Shown here: positions 7,585 through 13,842 of the stretch, piece after piece
Layout: every line of letters begins with the position of its first letter
Position numbering within the stretch: the first letter of the stretch is position 1
Source of the DNA: Gammaproteobacteria bacterium
GTDB lineage: Bacteria; Pseudomonadota; Gammaproteobacteria; UBA9214
Direction of reading: 5' to 3'
DNA: 16,948 bases
Assembly (NCBI GenBank): GCA_030632175.1
Contig: DAOVVG010000027.1
Span: 1-16,948, forward strand
Position numbers and translations under genes: made by a program
The notes under the pieces: generated by a model
Databases searched by the model: none
What the model saw: only the letters and a program-made list of their open reading frames with translations
What the model was told of the DNA's origin: nothing

Positions 7585-8478
7585 TTATCCAATCAGGGCG
7601 TCTCGCACCCACTTTCCGGCTTGTTGGCCATACTCAAATAACAACAAGCCGGACAGGATGGTCGCACTGCCAATCAATGCCTCGGTCTGCAATACCTCGC
7701 CGTTTAGAAAATGTCCCAGCATCAAGGCGGCAATCGGCGTGATCAGTGTTATCAGCGCCACACGCGTCGCGTCAACATGCCGGAGTACGTAGTAGTACAG
7801 GGCAAAACCCAGTACCGATCCGATCAGGCCAAGATAGAGTATCGAGGCGGCTGCCCGCGGGGGTATAAACGCGGGTATTGGCTCGCCTGTCAGGATGTAT
7901 AGCAGCAGTAACAGGGGTACGGTCACCACCAGGCCGCCAATGGTGGTCGCCAGTGCGGGCACATCGGCAGCAATGCGCTTGACGACCACAGCGCTGGCAG
8001 AATAGGCGATGACAGAAAATAACATGCCGGCAATGCCGTAGTTGGCGTTATGTCCCAGCTGCTGTGAGCCCAGTAACATGATGGCGAGTCCGGCCAGCCC
8101 CAGTAACATGCCGGTGATGCGGGCAGGTGTCAGCGTCTGTTCAGCAAGCCACAACGTGGCCATCACGCCAGTGATAATCGGTGCGAGGCCGAAGATCACG
8201 GACATCCATCCGGAAGGGATAAACCGGGATGACCAGTATACGGCGGTCATGGCAAAGAACAGACCCAGTCCGGCGGCCAGGTAGGTTCGGCAGGCGTCTG
8301 CATGTCGTGGCAAGCGCACACTGAAAATCCCGGCGATCAGCAGGCCGACCAGTACCCCGATGATCATACGACTGGTGATACCGAACAGGAAGCCAACGTC
8401 ATCACTGCTCCACTGAATGGCGAGCGGTGTTGTTGACCAGATCAGAATGACACCTATATAGGCTGCCGGGATTGACAC
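7585..8478 (-). CDS. EamA/DMT-superfamily transporter
   Basis: The 297-residue polytopic membrane protein has ten predicted helices arranged as two EamA (PF00892) repeats, at about residues 3-135 and 148-283. The first helix has the family-typical IWSTTPLAIQW, and the second repeat ends with helices around ALITLITPIAALMLG, the usual EamA P-rich motif. Members export amino acids, sugars, nucleobases or other metabolites; the substrate is not readable from sequence. The start is GTG at 8478, supported by the very strong GGAGGAGG five to twelve bases upstream. A different start is unlikely because the terminator hairpin lies just upstream. Its leader has attenuator geometry (see 8512-8634), so expression may respond to a signal sensed during transcription. 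Confidence 0.93.
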   Translation of the reverse strand: MSIPAAYIGVILIWSTTPLAIQWSSDDVGFLFGITSRMIIGVLVGLLIAGIFSVRLPRHADACRTYLAAGLGLFFAMTAVYWSSRFIPSGWMSVIFGLAPIITGVMATLWLAEQTLTPARITGMLLGLAGLAIMLLGSQQLGHNANYGIAGMLFSVIAYSASAVVVKRIAADVPALATTIGGLVVTVPLLLLLYILTGEPIPAFIPPRAAASILYLGLIGSVLGFALYYYVLRHVDATRVALITLITPIAALMLGHFLNGEVLQTEALIGSATILSGLLLFEYGQQAGKWVRDALIG

Positions 8479-8511
8479 TTTATTACCTCCTCCATGTACA
8501 GAATTACCCTG

Positions 8512-8554
8512 ATAAAAAACAAAAAGGCCGCAGGGTAGGTACCGTGCGGCCTTT
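8512..8554 (-). terminator. Strong intrinsic terminator between 8740-9489 gene and EamA gene
   Basis: On the minus strand a perfect 10-bp stem (8545-8554 with 8523-8532, AAAGGCCGCA against TGCGGCCTTT) encloses a 12-nt loop and is followed at once by a T-rich tract (TTGTTTTTT, 8522-8514). It lies 186 nt after the stop of the gene at 8740-9489 but only about 20 nt before the EamA ribosome binding site. It could end the upstream transcript or act as an attenuator of the EamA gene. The + strand has no immediate U tract. Confidence 0.85.
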
Positions 8555-8634
8555 GAGGGATTGTTTTTTCTGTTAGCTTAAAAAGTAGCGGTGTTCCTCA
8601 AGGTATTACGGACATGCGGTGCGACAGGCCACAC
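8544..8634 (-). promoter_or_regulatory. Possible antiterminator pairing in the EamA leader
   Basis: On the minus strand the segment GTGTGGCCT (8634-8626) can pair over nine positions, with one G-U, with AGGCCGCAC (8552-8544), which is the 5' arm of the terminator plus its first loop base. Immediately inside, TTGAGG (8601-8596) pairs perfectly with CCTCAA (8558-8553). The two right-hand arms abut, giving a 15-nt continuous arm that excludes the terminator stem. A 24-nt bulge remains on the left arm. I recognise no known riboswitch class here. This is a pairing found by eye, not a folded structure. Confidence 0.4.
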
Positions 8635-8692
8635 GGGCAGTCGGCGTTTACAGTTAATGACCATGATGTGTTGAGTTGTGTTCATGCAGACG

Positions 8693-8721
8693 AGTCTTTC
8701 AGATGCAGGGTGGGGTGTCAA
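8693..8721 (-). promoter_or_regulatory. Candidate promoter driving the EamA leader
   Basis: On the minus strand a perfect TTGACA (8716-8721) stands 17 bp upstream of AAGACT (8693-8698), which matches only three of six -10 bases. Transcription would start near 8686 and yield a leader of about 208 nt before the GTG at 8478, including the antiterminator and terminator segments. Confidence 0.38.
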
Positions 8722-8739
8722 GCGTGGTAGCTGGACGGA

Positions 8740-9489
8740 TTAGTACAGCTGCTTGGTGAGCACCCTGATCTTTTCTATGTCGCCGTTGTTGTAGTGAAAG
8801 GAGTAGGAACCGTGGCCCGCACGCTGTGAGAACTCAAGTTTTTTGCCTGATGAGCCAATCAGGCGGTATTCTTTTTCAGGGACATTCTTGCGTGTTAGCT
8901 TGACGGTAGCTCCGACGTAGTTTTTCGCGTCAGTGACCTGGATTGGCATATAGACCAGCCGGTAGCGTTCTTTTCTGGGTGCTACCTTTTTTGAAATGCT
9001 GTCAATATCAAGGTTGTCTTCGGCAGGTTCACTGTCAGCCAGTTCCCGGGCAGTTTTCGCTTCTGCCTCGATGGCCAGTTTCTTGCGCGCCTGTTCCATT
9101 CTGTACCCGTCCTGGATATTCATCCCGGATTTCTGGTTGAAGGACAGGTTGGCTTTTACGAAGTATTCTGCATCGTGTGCGGTCAGCATCCGGGAATTTA
9201 TTCCACTGTTGACCAGGTAGGTGGCGCGTATCAGGTCCCATCCACCCCATGCAGTGAACAGGGTCAGGACAAGCGCCGCTGTCGCTACAAAAGTAATGAT
9301 GTAGGTAAGGAAAGCCTTCTTTTCCTCATTCCAGTATTTGACTCCAAAAAAGGTAGCACCAACCGGTGATAGCAGCATTACGGTCAGACCCCACGCGGGT
9401 TTTTTGCTGAAGGCACGAACAGTCAGCCAGATGAGTGCCAGCAGGGAGCATCCGGCTGCGAGCTGTGTAATCAGGGGAAGTGCATTCAT
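8740..9489 (-). CDS. Membrane protein of unknown function with C-terminal extramembrane domain
   Basis: The 249-residue product starts at the ATG read from 9489. A longer in-frame start at 9615 would add 42 polar residues before the first helix and seems less likely, though neither has a strong ribosome binding site. Three hydrophobic segments lie at about residues 5-26, 33-51 and 59-83. The remaining 165 residues are soluble: a helical, Lys/Glu/Ala-rich part (about 125-170) that could be a short coiled coil, then a β-rich part (175-249) with YRLVYMPIQV and a charged C-terminus. No known domain recognised. It sits upstream of the EamA leader, and slyX lies 172 nt upstream on the same strand. 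Confidence 0.78.
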   Translation of the reverse strand: MNALPLITQLAAGCSLLALIWLTVRAFSKKPAWGLTVMLLSPVGATFFGVKYWNEEKKAFLTYIITFVATAALVLTLFTAWGGWDLIRATYLVNSGINSRMLTAHDAEYFVKANLSFNQKSGMNIQDGYRMEQARKKLAIEAEAKTARELADSEPAEDNLDIDSISKKVAPRKERYRLVYMPIQVTDAKNYVGATVKLTRKNVPEKEYRLIGSSGKKLEFSQRAGHGSYSFHYNNGDIEKIRVLTKQLY

Positions 9490-9661
9490 TGTGCGGTATC
9501 CAGGCCGGTTTGTTTGCTCTTTTATAGAGATCAATCCCTTTGTCGGCAAAACAGGGAACAATCTTGAATGGAGGCGGTGCCTGGGGTCGGTGTTATGACG
9601 GCTAAAACCGTGCATGGGTCACACTTTTTGGATAGAGCGGGCGCGGGCTGTGGTGCGGTGG

Positions 9662-9880
9662 TTAGTAATGTGGTGGCGGAGGTTCCTCCCCGGGTTGCAT
9701 GATGCTTGCGGCAGTGAGTGACTGGAGCTGGTTCTCAAGCGTCTCAATAGCCTTTTTTTGTGAGGTAATCAGCTGTTCCTGTCCGAGCAGGGTTCGGGTT
9801 ATTTCATCAATGGTTGCCTCCTGGTGCATGAGGCGGGATTCCAGTGTTTCAATACGCGAGATCAGGTCCATGTCATTCAT
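9662..9880 (-). CDS. slyX: SlyX family protein
   Basis: The 72-residue protein is of normal SlyX length. It is one long heptad-patterned helix over about residues 3-58, then the hallmark proline-rich tail ending PPPPHY. SlyX proteins are small cytoplasmic coiled-coil proteins of unknown molecular function, found near slyD in enterobacteria. Here slyD is absent and the neighbour is purT, 43 nt upstream on the same strand, so the two may be co-transcribed. GAGGAG lies upstream of the ATG at a rather long distance (about 15 nt). A second in-frame ATG three codons downstream is possible but even further from it. Confidence 0.9.
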   Translation of the reverse strand: MNDMDLISRIETLESRLMHQEATIDEITRTLLGQEQLITSQKKAIETLENQLQSLTAASIMQPGEEPPPPHY

Positions 9881-9923
9881 GATGTGGTCACTACTCCTCG
9901 GATAACAGTGCGGGTCATTGTTC

Positions 9924-11105
9924 CTAAAGCGTGGCTGTCACAGCCGCAGATGCGCGCCTGGCTTTTTTTAGCGCTGCCTCAATGGAGATGTCCCGGGCCA
10001 GTAAAACGCCCATACGGCGATGTCCGCTGACTTCCGGTTTCCCGAACAGCCGCAGTTGCGTGTCCGGTTCGCTCAGCGCTGCGCCGAGATTGCCAAAGCA
10101 GACCTGAGTAGATGTCCCTTCGACCAGTATGACACTGGATGCAGATGCTCCGTGCTGCTGAATGTTGGGAATTGGCAGGCCCAGTATGGCTCTCGCGTGC
10201 AGGGCAAATTGCGACAGATCCTGGGAGATCATGGTGACCATGCCGGTGTCGTGCGGTCGTGGTGATACCTCGCTGAAGATGACCTCGTCACCCTTGATGA
10301 ACAACTCCACGCCGAAGATGCCGCGGCCGCCAAGCGCAGCCGTGACTTTGCCGGCAATGTCACGTGCGCGGGCAAGTGCCTGTTCGCTCATTGGCTGCGG
10401 TTGCCAGGACTGACGATAGTCCCCGTCGATCTGTACATGACCGACAGGTTCACAAAAGCTGGTGCCACCGGCGTGGCGGACGGTGAGTTGGGTGATTTCG
10501 TAATCAAAGTCTATAAAACCCTCAACAATGACTTTACCGGCACCGGTACGTCCGCCTTCCTGTGCATATTCCCAGGCAGAATTGATGTCATCAGGTGTTT
10601 TGATAGTGCTTTGACCCTTGCCGGATGAACTCATGATTGGTTTTACCACGCATGGCAGACCGATGGCGTTGATTGCATCAGTGAACTCTTCCCGCGTCGA
10701 TGCAAATCGAAACGGTGAGGTCCTGATGTCGAGTTCTTCGGCTGCGAGACGGCGGATGCCTTCACGATTCATGGTTAATTGTGCTGCACGTGCCGTCGGG
10801 ATGACCGTGTAACCTTCGTTTTCAAGTGCTACCAGTGTATCGGTTGCAATGGCTTCAATTTCCGGCACGATGAAGTCCGGTTTTTCTTTTTCAATGACAG
10901 CGCGCAATGCTGCACCGTCGAGCATCGACAGGACGTGGCTGCGGTGAGCGACCTGCATGGCGGGTGCATTGTGATAGCGGTCGACCACGATTACTTCCAC
11001 GCCAAGCCGTTGCAATTCGATGACGACTTCCTTGCCGAGTTCGCCGCCACCGCAAAACAGGACACGCGTGGAGGTGGCAGACAAGGGGGTTCCGATGCTG
11101 GGCAT
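9924..11105 (-). CDS. purT: Formate-dependent phosphoribosylglycinamide formyltransferase (GAR transformylase 2)
   Basis: The 393-residue protein matches the length of E. coli PurT. It uses ATP and formate to formylate glycinamide ribonucleotide in step three of purine synthesis, a folate-independent alternative to PurN. It is an ATP-grasp enzyme: residues 13-45 hold the N-terminal VLFCGGGELGKEV substrate-binding loop, VVDRYHNAPAMQVAH follows, the ATP-grasp region contains VVKPIMSSSGKGQS and GVELFIKGDEVIFSEVSPRPHDTGMVTM with the metal-binding Glu residues, and the C-terminal domain ends GHRRMGVLLA. GGGAGA lies just upstream of the ATG. No PurR-type operator is visible in the promoter region. 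slyX follows after 43 nt. Confidence 0.97.
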   Translation of the reverse strand: MPSIGTPLSATSTRVLFCGGGELGKEVVIELQRLGVEVIVVDRYHNAPAMQVAHRSHVLSMLDGAALRAVIEKEKPDFIVPEIEAIATDTLVALENEGYTVIPTARAAQLTMNREGIRRLAAEELDIRTSPFRFASTREEFTDAINAIGLPCVVKPIMSSSGKGQSTIKTPDDINSAWEYAQEGGRTGAGKVIVEGFIDFDYEITQLTVRHAGGTSFCEPVGHVQIDGDYRQSWQPQPMSEQALARARDIAGKVTAALGGRGIFGVELFIKGDEVIFSEVSPRPHDTGMVTMISQDLSQFALHARAILGLPIPNIQQHGASASSVILVEGTSTQVCFGNLGAALSEPDTQLRLFGKPEVSGHRRMGVLLARDISIEAALKKARRASAAVTATL

Positions 11106-11152
11106 GAAGTTGTTCTCCCGGTGACATTGTCATGTTTATATTGGGCGGGTTG

Positions 11153-11182
11153 ATTCTAGCATCTGCTTAACTTCAGCGGTAA
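11153..11182 (-). promoter_or_regulatory. Candidate extended -10 promoter for purT
   Basis: On the minus strand TAGAAT (11153-11158) is preceded by TGC, giving an extended -10 element. The best -35 is the weak TTACCG (11177-11182) at 18 bp. Transcription would start near 11146, about 40 nt ahead of the purT ATG. Confidence 0.42.
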
Positions 11183-11325
11183 GAGACCGGCAGGAACGGG
11201 GAACTGCCAGGAAAATGAACAGTCTGATAGCGCACAGCTTACCGGGCAGTTGGCCTTGCGGCAGGGTGTTCATGCCGGGTTTGTTCTGACATGATGAAAC
11301 CGGTTCCACTCGGGAGATAACTTAA

Positions 11326-12213
11326 ATGAGGTTACGTGCAGCAAAAAATCTGTGTGTGGGCCTGTTTTGCCTGTTGGTGAGTACGCCGGGCTTTTCGGAT
11401 TATCCAATCGAGGTGATCGAACTCAAGTCACGCCCACTGGATGAAATTCTGCCTGTTATTCAGCCTTTTGTGGGTGCGGATGGTACGGCAACCGGTATGG
11501 GAAACAATCTGGTCATTAAGGCGTCACCGGCGCGGGTGAAGGAAATCAGACGGCTGTTGGTGACGCTCGATCGGCCGCCAAGGCGCCTGGTGCTTACGGT
11601 TGGCAATCAGGATGAGGTGACACGCAGTTCCTCCGGTTATCGTGCCAATGCCGATATCAAGGCGGGTGACAGTCGTTTCAGTATTAATTCACCCGGTTAT
11701 CCTGTCGACAGTTCACGCGCGCATGTCCGGATCCATGATAATAACGTGCAACGTGCCCGGACATCACGTCACCGTGTGCAGGCACTTGAAGGCCGACCGG
11801 CCTATATAAGCAGCGGGTCTCGTATCCCGCTACAGACAACCGAACGCTATTATGATCAAGGTGTTCCCTATCAGCGGCGTACCACGCAACTGCAGGATGT
11901 CACCAGCGGATTCTATGTGGTGCCGCGACTGAATGGTGATGAAGTAACGTTGGAGATTGTGCAGCATGATGACCAGCCCGGTCGCCGCCGCGGTGTTATC
12001 AATACACAGAGCTCCGGGACAGTTGTGCGTGGCAGGTTGGGTGAATGGGTGGAACTCGGTGGCGTCGATACTGCAACCGACAATCAACAGGGTGGGTTGG
12101 GTCGGTCGGTGAACTCACGGGAAACCGGAAACCGGGGTATTCAGGTCAAGGTGGAATGTCTGGACTGTGAGAATGAAAGCAGGCAACTACAGGACTTTGA
12201 GTGGAAACAATAG
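11326..12213 (+). CDS. Orphan secretin-like secreted protein (N-domain plus short secretin-like segment)
   Basis: The 295-residue precursor has a signal peptide (residues 1-24, ending GFS before DYPIEV). Residues 26-84 match a secretin N-domain (Secretin_N/NolW-like): VIELKSRPLDEILPVIQPFV, then NNLVIKASPARVKEIRRLLVTLDRPPRR. After a polar linker, residues 148-248 resemble the β-strand lip of a secretin domain: VQALEGRPAYISSGSRIPLQ, then VTSGFYVVPRLNGDEVTLEIV, then a strand ending GRLGEWVELGGV. The gate-forming part and the C-terminal segment of pore-forming secretins are missing, and no pilus or type II/III secretion gene is nearby. A CLDC pair at 278-281 could form a disulfide or bind metal. 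GGGAGA sits just before the ATG. Probably a periplasmic or outer-membrane-associated protein; function unknown. Confidence 0.82.
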   Translation: MRLRAAKNLCVGLFCLLVSTPGFSDYPIEVIELKSRPLDEILPVIQPFVGADGTATGMGNNLVIKASPARVKEIRRLLVTLDRPPRRLVLTVGNQDEVTRSSSGYRANADIKAGDSRFSINSPGYPVDSSRAHVRIHDNNVQRARTSRHRVQALEGRPAYISSGSRIPLQTTERYYDQGVPYQRRTTQLQDVTSGFYVVPRLNGDEVTLEIVQHDDQPGRRRGVINTQSSGTVVRGRLGEWVELGGVDTATDNQQGGLGRSVNSRETGNRGIQVKVECLDCENESRQLQDFEWKQ

Positions 12214-12396
12214 TAAAGACCGCAAGCCGCGTAAATGCCGGAAGATAGCTGTTTGCCGGGTGGAGTATACTCAGCGGAGCTACACCTGCCCGGGTGCCAT
12301 GTGTTTCTGCGGATAACAAATTGGCGCGCAAAGTCATGTTTCAAGATGTTGTATTTAATGATAATTCATATTTCTGCATAGCATGGAGCCTTGAAA

Positions 12397-12861
12397 ATGG
12401 TACTCAGTCGTAGAAAAGCCGGTCAGCTGTCACCACGGACTTCAGTGTTCCGGGCGCAATCTGGCCCGGCGCAAATGCTTTCCTGGCAGGTACTCTTGCT
12501 GGCGACGATGGTATTGGTCGTTATGTCGCCCTGGAGTATGGCTGCCCGGCATACGGTTGATCTGGATGCGACGGTTCAGTACCTGATTGCCTATGTGAAG
12601 GAATCTGATGTAATTTTTGAGCGGAATAGCAGTCGCTATAACGGCAGCGAAGCCGCGCAACATATCAACAAGAAGTATCAGCATTACAAAGATGATATTG
12701 ATACGCCCGAGAAGTTTATCGAGCTCTGCGCAACCGGCAGCCTGGTGACGGGTAAACCCTATTTGATTATCACGCCGCAGGGTGAACAGCTGCCGTCGAG
12801 TGAATGGCTGAACACCGAGCTGGCGGTCTATCGTCTCCGTAACAAGTACGGCAGCCCCTGA
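12397..12861 (+). CDS. DUF5329-like secreted protein
   Basis: The 154-residue product starts at the ATG at 12397, which GGAG (12385-12388) precedes by 8 nt; an in-frame TTG at 12391 is too close to it. A basic N-terminus precedes a hydrophobic segment at about residues 29-47 ending SMAA, a plausible signal peptidase I site, so the protein is either exported or anchored. The mature part follows a pattern I associate with DUF5329: VQYLIAYVKESDVIFERNSSRY, AAQHINKKY, TPEKFIELCATGS, then SGKPY-like VTGKPYLIITPQGE and SSEWLNTELAVYR. The family has no assigned function that I know of. The next gene begins 4 nt after the stop, implying one operon and coupled translation. Confidence 0.82.
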   Translation: MVLSRRKAGQLSPRTSVFRAQSGPAQMLSWQVLLLATMVLVVMSPWSMAARHTVDLDATVQYLIAYVKESDVIFERNSSRYNGSEAAQHINKKYQHYKDDIDTPEKFIELCATGSLVTGKPYLIITPQGEQLPSSEWLNTELAVYRLRNKYGSP

Positions 12862-12865
12862 AGTC

Positions 12866-13804
12866 ATGTATGCGGTAAAACTGCTTTCGCAGATGAAGCG
12901 GGCGCAAATAGTGCGTGTTGGCATTATTCTGTCTGTCGTCATTTTGCAGGCCTGTGCCGCTGTCGACTGGAGGGCCGTGCCAGAGGTTCAGTACTTTGGA
13001 ACACCTGATCAGGCGCTGTTGCAGCCGGTCAGTGATGTCGATCCAGGTCTTAAGGTAATGACGTTGAATATGGCGCATGGCCGCGGAGACAGTTTCCACC
13101 AGTTGTTGCAGTCGACAGGTACAACGCTGGATAACCTTGATGCTATCGCTCTGATGTTAACGCGGGAACAGCCTGATGTGGTTGCCTTGCAAGAAGCGGA
13201 TGGACCCTCTTTCTGGAGTGGCAACTTCAATCACGTTGCCTACCTTGCCGAACGCAGTCCACATTCGTGGGCCGTTAACGGACGGCAGGTGCAGGGTGCC
13301 GGTCTGGCCTATGGTACGGCACTGTTATCAAACGTCGAATTACAGCAGCCACAGGCGGTCACTTTTGATCCGTCGTTGTCGATGATAAGAAAAGGTTTTG
13401 TTGTCTCGACTGTTAACTGGCCCGGGCAGCCGGGTGTGCAGGTGGATGTGGTGTCCGTACATCTTGATTTTTCCAGTGAATTCACCCGTCGTCAGCAGGC
13501 CCGTGAGCTGATTGCCGAGATGCAGGGCAGGGGGCGTCCGATGATTGTCATGGGCGATCTGAATACTGACTGGCACCACGAAGATTCAACGGTTCGTCTG
13601 ATAGCCGGGGAACTGGCTCTGGCTGCATACAGTCCCGAGAGTGAGGGGCTGGAAACCTTCCCGTTCAGTGACAAGCGCCTGGACTGGATTCTGTTATCGG
13701 GGGATCTTGCCTTCAGTAGTTACCGTGTTGTAACAGAGGTATTGTCTGACCACCGTGGTGTGGTTGCCGAGGTGGTCCTGAACCCGCAGCGCTTCGCTTT
13801 GTAG
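12866..13804 (+). CDS. Putative lipoprotein of the endonuclease/exonuclease/phosphatase superfamily
   Basis: The 312-residue precursor has a hydrophobic N-terminal segment (17-28) ending in the lipobox-like LQAC, so Cys30 could be lipidated. The mature domain carries the EEP (PF03372) active-site set in order: Asn68 (TLNMAHG), Glu110 (ALQEADG), His199 (SVHLDF), Asp231 and Asn233 (MGDLNTDW), Asp273 (RLDWIL) and Asp295-His296 (LSDHRG). These bind Mg and cleave phosphodiester bonds in nucleases, phosphatases and sphingomyelinases. Export would favour phospholipid, phosphoester or extracellular nucleic acid substrates, but that is inference. The ATG at 12866 has no clear ribosome binding site and probably depends on coupling to the gene ending 4 nt upstream; a second ATG at 12893 would shorten the N-region but keep the lipobox. 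Confidence 0.9.
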   Translation: MYAVKLLSQMKRAQIVRVGIILSVVILQACAAVDWRAVPEVQYFGTPDQALLQPVSDVDPGLKVMTLNMAHGRGDSFHQLLQSTGTTLDNLDAIALMLTREQPDVVALQEADGPSFWSGNFNHVAYLAERSPHSWAVNGRQVQGAGLAYGTALLSNVELQQPQAVTFDPSLSMIRKGFVVSTVNWPGQPGVQVDVVSVHLDFSSEFTRRQQARELIAEMQGRGRPMIVMGDLNTDWHHEDSTVRLIAGELALAAYSPESEGLETFPFSDKRLDWILLSGDLAFSSYRVVTEVLSDHRGVVAEVVLNPQRFAL

Positions 13805-13842
13805 CCGTGGCCTGAACCACTGCTGCACCGCCTGGCAGGTTG

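Noticed and set aside
8578..8685. A 35-codon minus-strand reading frame within the EamA leader, possible leader peptide
   Set aside because: It has no ribosome binding site, no run of one amino acid codon of the kind used in ribosome-mediated attenuation, and its start would lie almost at the predicted transcript end. Not reported as a gene.
12263..12272. Perfect 10-bp palindrome GAGTATACTC containing a TATACT -10-like element
   Set aside because: No -35 at usable spacing, and it lies 124 bp before the next gene; one short palindrome in intergenic DNA is expected by chance.
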